Shown here piece by piece: positions 10,186 through 22,770 of a stretch of 64,000 bases of DNA (position 1 is the first letter of the stretch; each line of letters opens with the position of its first letter). The position numbers and the translations under genes were made by a program. Source of the stretch: Macrolepiota albuminosa (taxonomy: Eukaryota; Basidiomycota; Agaricomycetes; Agaricales; Agaricaceae); contig JAMWFC010000122.1 of NCBI GenBank assembly GCA_027475525.1, positions 930,001 to 994,000 of the forward strand, read 5' to 3'. The notes below the pieces were generated by a model. That model saw nothing but the letters and a program-made list of their open reading frames with translations. It searched no databases and was not told the origin of the DNA.

Positions 10186-10879
10186 GAAAAGCTAACAATG
10201 AGGCTTAGTCTGAAGGCAGAGGTCACAGGTGAAGGTGTAGGAGCTGATATACTGTGACATTTGAGGCCACCAGTAATTCTGAGAGACCAGCTCCACTGTC
10301 TCTATCTGTTAGAATGACCCACAATTTGAGAGTCATAGTGCTGCTCTACAATCTGCCTTTGGAGGTCTGGCAGGTTGGGAACATAAACGCATCCCCAAAA
10401 AGTGAGAAGACCATTCTCCAAAGACCACTTGTCAGTGCAGACAGACTTTACTCCAGTTTTTTCTCAAGCATACAAGGCCAGGGCAGCCTTGTCTATCAGA
10501 TCAGATCTTCTTGAACACCTTCCTAGTTACCTCAGCAGATGTCTTGAAGGATGCTCACTTCTTCCTCCTGGCTAACCATACCCTCTAGAGCATGGATAGC
10601 AAACAGTTCTGGCTTCAGGAGTACAATATTGTCATTGTCACTAGCTCCTGAACCATAGTCTGCTCACCTAGAAACTGCATCTGGCTTGCCCATGCTCCAT
10701 CTAGGTTTGTAATGTAGAGAGAAGTCAAAGTTGGCCAGATACAAGGACCATCAAGCCTGTTGGTGGTTAAGTTTCTTGGCCGTCTGAAAGTACTCTAAGT
10801 TCTTGTAATCAGTTTACACCTCAAATTTATGCCTGGCACTCTCAAGAAAATGTCATCACTCCTCAAATGACCAAATGAT

Positions 10880-12075
10880 AGCTAGCATCTCCTTGTCAGA
10901 GATCTCATGATTTTGCTCCACGGCATTGAGAGTCTTGGAGTAGAAAGCCACAGGATGCCACTTACTATCCTTTGACTATTGAGAGAGGACGGCTCCAGTA
11001 GCAAAATCTGAGCTATCAGCTTCAACAGAGAAGGGAGAGTTGTCATTTGGGAATAGAAGAACAGGCTTTGAAGTGACAGCCTGTTTGAGAGCATCAAAGG
11101 CTGTCTGCTGCACTATGTCCAAGTGCCAAGGAGTGTTCTTAGTGGTGAGATCAAAGAGGGGCTGGGCATGGTGTGAAAAATCCTGAATAAACCTTTGGTA
11201 GAAGTTGGTGAAGCCCAGGAAGATCTGAACGTCCTTCTTGTTCTTAGGCTCTGGCCATTCTGACACACCAGCCACCTTGACTAGATCCATCTCAGCCATT
11301 CTATGAGAGATGATCAGTCCAAGATAGATATTCAACCTTAGTCTGCTCAAACTTGCACTTCTCTGGCTTGAAATAGAGCTGGTGTTGGTGAAGACATTCC
11401 AGTACAATGCATGTAATCTGACGATGCTCCTCTAGAGTCTTGGTATAGATGAGGATATCATCAAGATATACACACACAACACCTTCCACTATAAGGTCTC
11501 AGAAAATGTTGTTCATCATGGTCTGGAAGGTGGCAGAGCTATTAGTGAGGCCAAAGAACATTACCAGAGGTTCAAAGAGTCTACAATTTTGTTCAAAAGG
11601 CTGCCTTCCACTTGTCACCTTCTTTGATGCACACATTATTGTAGCCTTAGCGGACATTCAACTTGGTAAAGTAGTGTGCATCTCAGAGGTTGTTGACAAG
11701 CTCTGAAATGAGTAGTAAGGAGTAGTGATTCTTCATAGTCATTGCATTCAAGACTTGGTAGTCCTACCAGACGTAAAGATCTATTCTTCTTTTTAATGAA
11801 AAAGACTGGAGAGGCCATCAGAGACTTTGAGGGGCAGATGCAACTGGAGTCTAAATTTTCTTGAAAAAAGGCATCAAGCTCATCCTGTTCTCTAGAAGAG
11901 AGAGCATAGACCTTGCAGCTAGAGGGCTCAGCATTGAGCATGAGCTCAATAGCATGGTCCTACTGTTTATGCTCTGGCAGAGAGTCAAATGATGCCTTGG
12001 AGAAAACATCCTCAAAGTCTTGCAGGTGATGAGGAACTGCATCTTAGAATGACTTAAGAGCAGAGTTAGCAGCAA
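10880..12075 (-). pseudogene. gypsy-C reverse transcriptase and RNase H (broken frames)
   Basis: Several overlapping frames cover a Ty3/gypsy reverse transcriptase. From upstream to downstream on the minus strand: PSSCKVYALSSREQDELDAF, MASPVFFIKKK, the catalytic VCVYLDDILIYTK (YLDD) near 11,470, EYLGLIIS, and FLGFTNFYQRFIQDFSHHAQPL. The RNase H start (PFSVEADSSDFATGAVLSQ) follows. The other gypsy-C copy at 38,989-39,867 aligns to the same segment. Confidence 0.75.
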
Positions 12076-12433
12076 ATGCTTGAGCTAGCTGCTAGGAAAT
12101 AGTTTGGCTAGCTCTAATCTCTGCTACAGTTGGTGGAGGTCATAATGTAGTTGCATAAATCCTATCACCTGTCTCAATAGCCTCATCTGGAGACTCTGGG
12201 TCAGGAGCACACTCAAATTCACCCTCACATCTATCTTCTATCTGGGCTTCACTCACTACATCTTGAACGTCCTCATAGAGGGCCTCTCTATAAAAGAATG
12301 TCAAGGAGGGAGGATCCAGTAGGTCAAAGTCTGCAAAGGGGAGGTGTCCAACTTGGCAAGCCTGGATAGCAGCACATGCATGGACTAACTCTCTATGCTC
12401 CTCTCTAACTTCCTTGGCACATGTGAAACACCG

Positions 12434-13250
12434 TCAAGGGCAGCAGCTCATACTCACCTTACTCTTGGCCCAGTCAATCTCAGAATTGTGATCACACAGC
12501 CAGGAAAACCCAAGTATCATGTCCTGCTTTTCTAGGCTGGTGACCGCAAAGACGGCACATTCAGAATGAGTCTGATAGCAAAGGACTAAATCCACTACTG
12601 AGCAGATAGATCCAGCTTCATTGAGTGTGCCATCAATGTTATAAACTGGAATAGGGTGAGAAAGGGGTTGGGTAGTGAGCTGGTGTTGTTCCACATAATT
12701 GGTGTCTAGAAAGAGTCCAGTAGCACCACTGTCCAAGAGAACTATGACACTTTGAGTCTGCCAAGTGTCAGTTGTCTCAATCTCCATGTTCAGATGCAAA
12801 GAATTGGGAGAAGGAGTGGCAGCAACAATATAGCAATGAGAAAGATGTTGTTTCCAAGCTGGGACATGTGGTTGTCAGACAGGAGGATGAGGAGAGGAGG
12901 TCTTAGCTGAGGCTTGGATCAAGGGGGTATTTTGTATGTCAGAGAAGGTGCTTACAGTTTTAGTCAGAGAATCATGAGCAGGGAGCAATATATTAGAAGA
13001 TTCTACTGATAGACATGTGAACTGATTAGCACCAAGCAGCAGAGGTGTACAACTCATTCATTGCTCTATTGAAGACCCTCCTCTGCAGGACCAAAGAACT
13101 GCTCCAATAGTTCTGCTACAGCCTCCACAGGATCCAAGGACTCCTCCAAAGGTTCTGTTTCAGTCTGTACATCTGGAAAGGGGTTTCCTTGAGCATCTTG
13201 GACAGTGAGAAGCTGAAGAAAAAGCTCTTTCTGCTCTGAGGCTGAGAGAT
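12434..13250 (-). pseudogene. gypsy-C protease region
   Basis: On the minus strand, a stretch beginning CYLSASEQKELFLQLL just after the LTR B insertion, then an acidic linker. From 12799 an open frame contains the aspartic protease motif VIVLLDSGATGLFLD and the flap-side MILGFSWLCDHNSEIDW. It ends at 12434. Interrupted by stops near 13,060 and 12,870. Confidence 0.75.
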
Positions 13251-13255
13251 AGCAC

Positions 13256-14316
13256 TGATAGGCTTTTACTCAGGCTGAGCGCATTAAGGGACATTAGAGG
13301 CTTACCAACATTCAATATATTGAAGACTCTAGTGGCCTTCTAGGACTCAGGATAACTCTGACTTTGGTGCCCCATTGCAAGCCTTGTCAGCCTCATTTAA
13401 CATTTTCTGGTCCTTCAGGACATGCTACCTATTGATTTTAAGGATTTAGGAGGCCTAGAATCCATAGCACTAGCACAACAGTGGGAAGGTAACTCTGAGC
13501 AAACCCCAATCACTTCCAGAAGGGGTTAGCATTAGGTGCTGCCATTTGACAAGGCACCTCAATCAGAAGTCTAAAGAATCAACAATGATGGCACAGAATA
13601 TACTCAAGCCCAACAGTTTGACTTATCAGAAATTGATACAATGTTTAGCACCAACATTAGCGCTCATGGTGTCTGTCAAAGATTTTCTGACCATACTCCA
13701 GAGTGGCTTGACCAATCAGGATTTACATTAAAAGTGAGCAGACTCATACAATTCTAAGTCAAATTAGAGTTGCTGTGTTCTATGGGCTAGAACACCATTG
13801 GTTGCTGTCGTCCATATGCTGTCAGTCACCATTGACAGGTCACCATTAGCTAATACTACAAGGAGAGGCACTAATTGGTAGCACTGTGAATGGACTTGTC
13901 TTGGAAACACAGTAGCATATAGTATAAAAAATAGCTACTGCATATGTATATAACAATGAATCGTAACCTTTGAGCACCCAAGTTACACTTAGCATTCAAA
14001 TTGTGCTAGCTCTACCTGACTTCATCCCTAAGTTGGGCACTAGCTTTGTTTATCTTGTCTATGTTGTTTATGGTGCCATCTATGGGCATATTACACTGTG
14101 CTATTTGTCTTCTCCTCTATATTCTTGCCTAAACTTTGATGCTTACAGTTTGCTAGGTAGCACCCAAGGTGCTATCATCTAGCACATTGCTCTATCACTT
14201 CTGCTCAAGCACACTGGGACCCTGTCAGAACTCCTCACAACTATGCACGCCAGGTGCTGGAGACAGCATTGTACTGCATATACGTTCAGTGCACCCAACC
14301 ACAGTTGGTGTTATTA
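13256..14316 (+). mobile_element. Solo LTR, family B, inside gypsy-C
   Basis: Starts TGATAGGCTTTTACTC and ends CAGTTGGTGTTATTA, with 4-bp target duplication GCAC at 13252-13255 and 14317-14320. It matches the larger LTR B at 27,082-29,269 over both halves. It separates the gypsy-C zinc knuckle (near 14,350) from the protease linker. Confidence 0.85.
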
Positions 14317-14320
14317 GCAC

Positions 14321-15396
14321 ACCTCCAGCCTCTAGGAGCAATATTGAGCAAAGTGACCAGGCTTTTCACAGCGACAGCAGAGGAGAGGAAGAGAGGAACA
14401 TTGATGAGAGGCATCAACATCCATAGGTACTCCAAGAGAGAGGGGACACACTGCAGGTATCTAAGCAGGGGGTGGAACATGAAATAGAATGAAAGGCTAG
14501 ATAGAATGATGAGCAGAGAGAGATGCCTGTGAGAGGGAGCAAGGAGCAGTTCCACAGTAGAGCTTATGTCATAACTCTATGAGCTGCCACTGATCACATG
14601 CTATCTGATACCAGGTCTCAATGCTTGTGTTGTCAGGTCATCCCTCAGCCATGCTGTTGATCTGGTCCATGAAAGAGGGAAGGAGGCCATCTTGGAAGGT
14701 GAGACAGAGCTAAACACTATCAGGGTAGCAGGCCTGTTCAGCAAGAGCTCTGCAGGAGTCAATATACTTATCTAAGGTCCACTTCCTCTGTCCATATCAA
14801 TGAGGATCTTGAAGAGTGAGGGCTGCTACCTTAGCAGGGTCCAAGAAGAAGAACTCTGTTCAAAACTCCTTCTCAAACTCATCCCAACTTCCAAAACTCT
14901 CCACTCCTCCAGGACATCAAAAGACTCATAGCATGTACATTGAAGCTTGCCCAGACTTCATGTAAGAAAGAACCCAGGCACTCTTGAGAGCATGAGAAGA
15001 GAAAGCCTCACCACTGAGCTGAATATAGGTGACACATAACTGCAGAAAGCGCTTGCCAATGGCTTGGTCACCATTGAATGCATCTGGAAGTGCTGGGCAA
15101 GGAATATTGACATGAACTGTGGAGGAGGCCCCAAAGCAAAGGACTGAAGGTGTGTCAGCCCTAACTGGAGGTGCCTAGAGAGGGGTAGGAGCAAGAGGGA
15201 GCTGCTCTAAGAGGGCCTGAAGGGAATGGGAGATGGTGTCTGTGGCCTGATATAATCTAGCAAGTTCAGTGGTGTGGAGGATGAGGGAAGCTTGAGTAGT
15301 CTGCACCTGAGTCTCCAGAGCAAGCAAGCAACCCCAGGCATCATCCTGAGGGGCAGAAGCATCTAGGAGAGTGTCTGAGGGAGCTGGTTGGGTCAT
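14321..15396 (-). pseudogene. gypsy-C gag with CCHC zinc knuckle
   Basis: Begins with ATG at 15396 (MTQPAPSDTLLDASAPQDDA) and an early coiled region. After several stops it shows the typical gag capsid text PALPDAFNGDQAIGKRFLQLC, ESFGSWDEFEKEFE and CYPDSVQLCLTFQDGLLPSF. Close to the LTR B insertion a zinc knuckle is readable: C-x2-C-x4-H-x4-C in CRCEKPGHFAQYC. Multiple frames are needed, so it is a decayed copy. Confidence 0.7.
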
Positions 15397-15510
15397 AGAA
15401 GCAACAAAGGGGCAAGGAGTAATCCAGTAGGGGAGTGACCTAAAAGGGCAAGAGAGGGCTCAAGCAGGCTAAAATGGGCTCCCAGACTGAAATGTAGAGA
15501 CTTGTTCTGC

Positions 15511-16008
15511 TGTAAAGGCAATCTCTAGAGGCTGTGGCTCAGTCACACAGCTGGTAGAGGGAGATCCAAAGTGTATTAGAATATATACTGATAATATCAG
15601 GATAACTACTCACCCTGCAGAGGGAGATCCAGAGAAAACAAGTCTAGAGATTCCCTATGCCAGGTTGGGCACTTCTGAGGCCTCTAAAGCATGGGAAACA
15701 ACTGTACAGTACAACAAAACCTTAAAAACTCAAAAATTGCCTACACAAACAATTGCACAAATAAGGGGCAAACTCTGGCAAACTCTGGCTTATGTAAGTG
15801 GTCTGGAAGTGGTGCTGAGGGGCCCACACTTGTCTGAATGGTAGCTAAAGAACCAGAGCACCTCAAGGGCTGAGAATAGTACTAACAGATAGTGTTGAAA
15901 GAATAGAAACAGTAAAATAAGATAATGTCAGAAGAAATAAGAGAATGAATGAAAGGAGAGTGAAGAGATAAGGAGTGAAGGAAGGAAGAAATGAGAAGTT
16001 TTCTGACA
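15511..16008 (-). mobile_element. 5' LTR of gypsy-C (family C LTR)
   Basis: On the minus strand starts TGTCAGAAAACTTCTC and ends CTTTACA; 498 bp. The same LTR recurs at 16,682, 27,701, 28,226 and 38,406. Gag starts about 115 bases downstream. Confidence 0.85.
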
Positions 16009-16681
16009 AGAGGAAGGGTAAATTAAGTGCTCATTGTAGCCAGCATACAGATTCAAGATAGTGCCACATATTCATTCTACACAAGACTCAGCAACATGAT
16101 TGAAAAAGAGCAGTACCCCTGAATGACAAATTATGACTTTGTTTAGTGGCTCAAGACTGTGAACTATATGTAGCTTCCAATTTTTCTTTAGTACACAAAA
16201 CTATCTTGATCAGTAAGCCAAATTGAAAGGCTTGTATATGCTAGCCTCTATTTTGGAGCAGATAATTTGACATACTTTGGCTTCAATCTCTGAGGGTATA
16301 AGTTGGTTATGCTTGGTCCAGGATATGTGCAATATGGTTGGTATAATAACTGGTGGAAAGAAGTCAGTTTATAATTTACCATGCTCAGAGTCCTCCCAAG
16401 CAAACACTTCATTTTGTTTCTGCATAATGTCAACCAGTACGTCTAGTTCTGCTGTCAATAAGAATCCCATATCATAGGTGCTAAGGAATAGTGCATTTTA
16501 TTCTGCTGTAAATTGTCCTATTGTTTCAAAGAGTGGTGGATTCGAATTGAGCTCAGGAAGAGTCACTAACAGATCACCAATTATCTTTCTTTCAATACAA
16601 AATTTCTCAAGTACATTGCTCACTATCAGTTTTGTTTTAAGTGCTACTGGCTTATACTTCTTTTTGACCTGAACCCCTTTT
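16009..16681 (-). pseudogene. gypsy-E reverse transcriptase N-terminal part
   Basis: Minus-strand frames show KKKYKPVALKTKLIV, a degraded GDLLVTLPELNSNPP motif, then FAWEDSEHGK, TDFFPPVIIPTILHISW, VCQIICSKIEASIYKPFN, FCVLKKNWK and IVHSLEPLNKV. Homology ends at 16,009 where gypsy-C begins, before the catalytic YxDD. Confidence 0.7.
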
Positions 16682-17198
16682 TGTAAGAGCAACCTCTGGA
16701 GGCTATGGCTCAGTCATACAGCTGGCAGAGGGAAATCCAAAGTGTATTAGAATATATACTGACAATATCATAATAACTACTCACCTGGCAGAGAAAGATT
16801 CAAAGAAAATAAGTCTAAGGATTTTCTATGCCAGGTTGAACGCTTCTGGAGCCTCTGAAGCATGGGAAACAACTGTACAGTACAACAAAACCTTAAAAAC
16901 TTGAAAATTGCCTAAATAAATATTTGTACAAACAAGGCAGGAAAACTCTGGACTTTGAAAGTCAGAAAGGCAAACTCCAGCTTATATAAGTGGTCTGAAA
17001 GTTGCTGAAGGGCCCATACTTGTCTGAATGATAGCTAAAGAACCAGAGCACCTCAAGGGCTGAGAATAATACTAACAGGTAGTGTTGAAAGAATAGAAAC
17101 AATAAAATGAGAGAATGACAGAAGAAATAAGAGAATAAATGAAAGAAAAGTGAAGAGATAAAAAGCAAAAGAAGGAAGAAATGAGGAGTCCCCTGACA
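16682..17198 (-). mobile_element. Solo LTR C inside gypsy-E
   Basis: 517 bp with TG..CA ends and a 5-bp target duplication CTTTT at 16677-16681 and 17199-17203. gypsy-E text is continuous on both sides (TPKQK upstream, GVQVKKKYKPVA downstream), which confirms a clean insertion. Confidence 0.9.
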
Positions 17199-17582
17199 CT
17201 TTTTGTTTAGGAGTATTAGTGTTAACAAACAAATTATAAGTAGAATTTTAGTTTTTAGCAAAACCAGATATCAAAGGTTCTTTAGAATTGGGAGTAAAAA
17301 CAAAATAAGTGTCTGTCAAAAGGTTTTCAGTAATATCCAAAGCTGTGAGATATAGGTATGATAGAGCTTTGCTAGTAAGTGACAAAGAAAAATTCAAAAT
17401 TTTGTGAACTAAAGAGGTATGTGATATAAGGATTACTTGCCCAGTCCAATGATTATAGTCCAAGATAAGCACTTTATCTCCATGATTCTCATCACTCATC
17501 TCCTTGATAGTGCCAGAAAACACTCACAAGGGTTGTCTGTAATGTAGAGGCATTGCCTAGGTCCAGGCTTCTGGAATTTACC

Positions 17583-18076
17583 TCAGGAAAATATTGATTC
17601 CATTCTCCTGACACTGGAATTAGGATCACTAATAGTTAGCATTGTTTCATCCTCAGACGTCATCTTGACTATTGATCTTGCTAACATGTCAAAGGGCTTT
17701 CCTAGCAATAAGTTGTACATGGATGATCTGAGAATGTGAATTTGCAAATAGAGCATGAGGTCATCAATAGCACAGGGGATGTTTTGAGCCATTTCTAAGG
17801 ATTGATCAATAGTGCTGTTAGTGCTCTGCATATTAGGAATGATTTATAAATAATGCCAAGCTTGTTAGCGACATTGGCTGCTATTGAATTAATCTGTGAT
17901 CTGCTATCCACAATAGACTCTATCTTGCTTTTTCCATCCATGATTAACATGATCAAATGAATAGCATGAGAGTCTTGAGCTACAGTGAAGATGGCAGAAT
18001 TGTCGTCAGATCTTTGTGACTTAAGGTAGGTTTTGACCAAATCAACTAACATGGCTTCTTTCAGTGGTTCATTCAC
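17583..18076 (-). pseudogene. gypsy-E aspartic protease
   Basis: Two overlapping minus-strand frames. The first carries SIFTVAQDSHAIHLIMLIMDGKSKIESIVDSRSQI-type text, where IVDSRSQI stands for the family's IDSGSQI (active-site Gly changed to Arg). The second has STIDQSLEMAQNIPCAIDDL and YNLLLGKPFDMLARSIV, the expected flap and C-terminal strand. The frame break and the lost Gly make an active protease unlikely. Confidence 0.7.
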
Positions 18077-18420
18077 CTCTGCTGTATTGTCACTACTGCC
18101 TTCATAATATATACAAATCCTGGTAATATGTCATTGCACTCATTCATGGCCATCACATTGTTAGCTACATTTTATTAAGGAGTAACAGCTGTATGTATCT
18201 GATTCCTAATGTTGAGCACCACACTACATAGCTCCCCAACTGATAGCATGACCTGGCTTTTTATGATGCAATCAAAGACTTCTTTAGACTTTTTTAAATT
18301 GTAGATAGGTGCTGTCAGTCAATAGTTTTTCATTGGCTTGTTGGACGCTCCAAAGTTTTGATTAATGAGTGGGGCGTAGTTACTAGCCAGGCCTGAATGA
18401 GGTTTTTTTTCTGATTGAAT

Positions 18421-19369
18421 ATGAGCATGGTAGTTATATTGCTTTATTAAGTCACATGTTAATTATTTATCCTAGCTCTGGCTTGCACAACAAAGTCTTT
18501 CTAATACAACATATGAAAGCAGTGGATGCTTAGTAGCTGCTTAGTGACATTGAAAAACTTACATAGTATTTAAGTTGTTTTTTACACAGACATGTCTTGC
18601 TTGTATAGGCAAATAGTCTTTGAATCACATGACAGCAAAAATCAAAAAAAAAATTCTACACTCTACTGCTTATATGAGCATCTGGATAAATAAACAGTTT
18701 TTGGATCACATGACAGCAAAAATCAAAGACATTTTTTTCCATACTGATATAGTCTACTGCTTATATGAGCATCTAGATAGACAAATAGTCTTTGGATCAC
18801 ATAACAGCAAAAATTATTTAACACTGGGTGCAGAGATTGATATTCTTTTGCAAAGCAATGTAAAAACACAATAAAAATAATCCAATTCATCTCAGAGTTT
18901 TATCTGAATATTTCTGTTAAAACTATAAAAAAAATCCTTTTAACTAAACTTAAAAAAAAAATAAAAGAACAAATTGCTACAGGAAGCTTGCTCTGGTCTT
19001 TAGGCTCAAAAATGACTAATATAGTCCTTTCCAATGTGTTTGAGAGTATCAGACCAAGTACTATTAAAAAATTGGTTATGATATTTTTTTATATTTTTGA
19101 CAGAATTATTCAAATAGAATTTAGAGATCAATTGAATTATTTTTACTATTATTTTGCCAAAAATCATTCTCTGTATCCAGTGTGACACAGTCTGCTGTTT
19201 ACATGAGCATCTGAATAGACAAATAGTCTTTGACTCACATGATAGCAAAAATTCAAGACATTTTTCCCACACACCTACCTCAGCTTCATGACAAATCATC
19301 AACAACAAGAAACAAAATCACATGATGGCAAAAATTGAAGATATTTATCCCACACATAGCCCACTGCAC
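18421..19369. other. AT-rich interval with degenerate repeats
   Basis: No gene seen. Between about 18,600 and 18,830, and again near 19,190-19,330, a loose unit recurs: ...ATAGTCTTTGGATCACATGACAGCAAAAAT..., with ATGAGCATCT nearby. The copies are diverged. They recall the sub-terminal CACATGAC motifs of the Tc1-like element at 29.5-31.1 kb, so this may be stacked transposon ends. Confidence 0.4.
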
Positions 19370-19512
19370 AGAAAAACTTTGATCTATTCTAAATCTCAGA
19401 ATGCAGCTGTATATCATGTGACTTTCTTCAATTCCTTGCTTAGATAATTGTTGCACACCATGTGAATCTGTCTAAAAAGGCCATACATTGGAGCAGTTTT
19501 TTGAGCAAGTGT
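19370..19512 (+). mobile_element. Tc1-like terminal remnant
   Basis: Matches the right end of the Tc1-like element at 29,469-31,077: AATGCAGCTGTATATCATGTGA, GTTGCACACCATGTGAATCT, and CATTGGAGCAGTTTTTTGAGC followed by AAGTGTAT. Only this end is present, and the flank is AT-rich without a clear transposase. Confidence 0.65.
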
Positions 19513-22500
19513 ATGCAGGAAATGGTTTGAAAAAAGGTTTACATTTTAATCACTTTTGCAACAATAAAATCTTTATGTATGCCTTATGGAAACATGAGAC
19601 AGTAATGGTATAACAGGTTTCTTTTTTTTCTTTTACCAAGGAAAATATTTTCCAGAGCAGTGCCTAATGGCATGTTGCCACATGATATCAAGCTCCAATC
19701 AGTATCGGTATCGGTATCGTCCACCCCTATGCGAAAGGTACATGTCAAAACAAGATTAGGCGGCAAACAATTGTGCCCTCTCGGCACATCAGCACTTCCC
19801 AATTTTCGATGTCAAAATTATGATAACATCTCTGTCATTCGTGTTAAAGAACTTTCACTCACGCTCTTATTCTTTGTGATCTTCTACTACGCGTGAAAGC
19901 GGTTACCGATCCGTGAAGAATGCTTGTTTGATCATCTTTTCGGGAGAACTTTAGGAGCTGCTTTCACTTATCATTAATCAAACGGAAAAAAGAGACTGAC
20001 TACCTAATCTGGCTGCTTCTAGTTGTCTGGGCTTGGTCTTGTTAATCAAGGACTCGTAACTACAAATTGAGGCCTCGTATTCTTCGCTGGGTCTCAATCT
20101 TCCTTTTGCACCTTCTTCTCTTACAATGCGTTTCTTTTTTCCTGAAATCTCGAATTCAAGAAGCGAATCCTCCTATTCTAAACCACAAAAGAGATAGATC
20201 TTAGATGCGCTTCGCCTTCTCTCATAACTGCATTCGTCATCGTCTGTTTATCAACCACGGTTTGGTCTATCATTTGTGCTCAAACAAACTAAGTTCCGTC
20301 TCGACAGAACGTACTCACCGAAGAGGTGGAGCGACTTGACAAAAACAAATCTCAGAAAGGACATCGTGGGATACTCGGAGCTTTGTCAGGCCAAGAAGTA
20401 AACTGCGCGATCATCTATGGATTCCTCGTAGATCACTATGGATTTGTCCGGAGACTTCTTGACTTATATATATATTCAGGACAACCCCACGAGAATTCTT
20501 CCATCGATACATAACGATAGGAAGAATGGTCTGGTAGGCTGTCGAGTGCTTTTGCCCACGGTCATCAATGCCTTGTACATCATAGGTCCTTCCTGCATGT
20601 AACGCTGAAGTAGGTATTAGAAGCAGTTTATTGTTGACTTTCTTGATATGTACCCTCGATATGTACTGTAGAGAATTCCATTAGATCGTATACCCGGATC
20701 ATGAGCCGAGTTTACTGCAGGACTTCATCTACCGGCGGTATATGCTGTCGATCATGATTGATATGACCAAATTTGGTGGTCTGTCAACGAGATTCTTGAA
20801 AGAACTCAGCACTTAGATTGTATCGAGTGCCTATCCGAGATCCTATGGCAAACTTGTTAATGTTTGATCTCGGCATATTCTACAGATAGGGAAACAAGGT
20901 TTGAGAAGGCTCGAAAACAAGTGAATATACCCAAACGTAGTTCACAGTAAAAAAAAAAAACGACGGACGGCGTGTGGAGTTGGTGTTCCAAATCAGAAAA
21001 GGCAGAAATGAGCACCATTCTCTCTGACAGACCAAGAAGACTTGTTGTCCTCGGTACTTTTCCATCATCTGGGTTCCAGAGCTCTATACGGGTACATTAC
21101 ATTCTTTTGTGGTGAGACTGATTATGAGCGAAACTGTGCGAAACAAAAGCAAAAGACAGATTAGCGGGGGAAAAGCCTGTAGGACAGTTCTTACATGTTG
21201 AGAGAAGCGGCATTACGGCTTCAGTCTCCCACTCTTCTCTCGAGAGGTTGTTCACAATCTTGTGACTGGCAGCGTGGAAATTTAAGGGGAATATATTCCC
21301 TACGATGTAGAAGGACGGCGGCTTGAGTATGACTGACACCCTCGTTAACGTCTTCTGTGTGTCAAGCGTGTCAATGAAAGCGAGACTTGGTTGCCCTCCG
21401 GTGCTGTGCGCGCGACGTACACTTAGAATTCAGGCACAAAATTTTTTCCTGTCTACTTGATATGTTCTTCAATGGAGCTTATGGTGAAGTCGCGTCCCAT
21501 ACAACTCTCACAAGACTCTGTTATACTTGCGAAATCAAGAGCGCCACGCACTCAAAACACACGAGCTCAATCTGTGCCGATACAGATGTAGATATGAACA
21601 GACTTCAAAGCCTTTTGAGTATCTGAACTGGACAGTATCTGAAAGTAGTGGAAGACCGCAAGGGATGCTCGACTCTGCCAAATCCCGAGGACATGGAGTG
21701 CCTGCGCGCATGGCTGGGTGAGATAACGAGTTGAGATTGGTCACGAAGAGCTTTCCTAGGGTCAAGTTTTGACGTGGTGGCCGGATGAATACGATATTCG
21801 AAGTAACGCAAGGCAGCGTGCCTCAACATTCCAGTGCATCCTATACGAGGGTGCAGCCGAAAAAGGGCACTAGTATGTAATAATCAATTCCTGAACACTT
21901 TGACCGCTATCAGGGCAGGAAGAATCCTTGCCGTTGGGAATGCAAAGATAGACTCCAGCGCGTTGGAGGACAGACGAAAAGGAAAAATGTAACCAAATGC
22001 GGGTTTATACAATAAGATCAAATGGAAGGAAAACAGGCTTAAAAAAGGACTTGAACCAACTAGTTTAACTTGTTCCTGATGACGAACATTTTCCTTCTTT
22101 ACAACGTGTTTGCCGCCGGCTTGCGGCTCTGTACATACACAATTTGCTTCTGCCAGCTGATCAAGCTAACCTTATTTGTGAGCCAACTGCCGGTTTGTAG
22201 TCTACCCGACGACCAGGGATGTGGATTATCACAAACTCGAGATTAGTCTAATCACACTTATCGAGAGCAGAGTCTTCTATTTGAACATTGCATGGAGAAC
22301 AGTCGGTAGTCTAAATCAGCGTACTGATGCATTGGCTGCACAGTTTTATTGCTCTGTTCCTGTTCACGGATGTTATCCCGAAATACCCGGTCCTCATGTA
22401 AGCATCCTCTGTTTCATTTGCCTTTCCAAGGCCGCCGTACTACTCCCGTTTGCTCCTGTATCTCTCATGTTACCATGTAGCCATGCAGGCGCGAACCATT

Positions 22501-22770
22501 CCACCTGCATTTGGCTGATACTTACATGGGCTGTGGGTGGCCAAACGCCCAGGCCTCAGGGGATCAGCTGGCTTTGTAAGGTGGATCTTCTAACCTTTTG
22601 GGTAACCATCGTGCCGCAAGCCTGATTTTTAGTGTCAGTCGCCGTCATCTCCGATGCGCGTGAGTGTATTCCGATGGAGAAACGGGATTAGACGATGGTA
22701 TATGTAAAGGAGCATGGCCCAATCCCCAACAAACCGCGTTTTCTTTCCCCCTCTTTCCACTCAACTCAAC
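19513..22770. other. Non-repetitive interval, left edge of the first gene island
   Basis: From about 19,640 base composition and CpG content return to gene-like values. I found no complete gene. There is a short TATCGG microsatellite near 19,700. One candidate coding exon on the minus strand (21,139-21,400) is listed separately. Other open stretches here are short, lack good starts or have no consistent splice sites. Confidence 0.4.
21139..21400 (-). other. Candidate terminal exons of an unrecognised gene
   Basis: Minus-strand text beginning GGQPSLAFIDTLDTQK, then VSVILKPPSFYIVGNI and HKIVNNLSREEWETEAVMPLLST. It reaches a GTAAGA donor at about 21,194, and a CACAG acceptor then gives a short last exon ending FRS-stop. 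The residue mix looks coding and the intron is of normal size, but I found no start codon or upstream exons and do not recognise the family. It could be chance or a decayed gene. Confidence 0.3.

Larger units (their letters stand above)
9971..16008 (-). mobile_element. Ty3/gypsy retrotransposon gypsy-C, copy 1 (5' LTR present, 3' end lost)
   Basis: On the minus strand: 5' LTR (16008-15511), gag (15396 downward), zinc knuckle, protease, reverse transcriptase, RNase H and the start of integrase, then loss at about 9,971. It was inserted into gypsy-E, whose reverse transcriptase resumes at 16,009. A solo LTR B (13,256-14,316) lies between zinc knuckle and protease. Stops and frameshifts are scattered throughout. 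The LTR region has no CG dinucleotide at all between 15,481 and 16,080. Confidence 0.8.
16009..18420 (-). mobile_element. Older Ty3/gypsy element (gypsy-E), degenerate
   Basis: On the minus strand the order is an upstream domain (KSKEVFDCIIKSQVMLSVGELC), aspartic protease, linker and reverse transcriptase start, then it is cut by the gypsy-C 5' LTR. A solo LTR C sits between the linker and the reverse transcriptase. The family, with the KYKPVA...GDPL-type linker, is common in mushroom genomes. It is AT-rich with many stops. Confidence 0.75.

Noticed and set aside
22221..22625. 134-codon plus-strand frame before the PNPOx-like gene
   Set aside because: No ATG start, no splice continuity into the PNPOx-like gene, whose N-terminus is already complete at 22,771.
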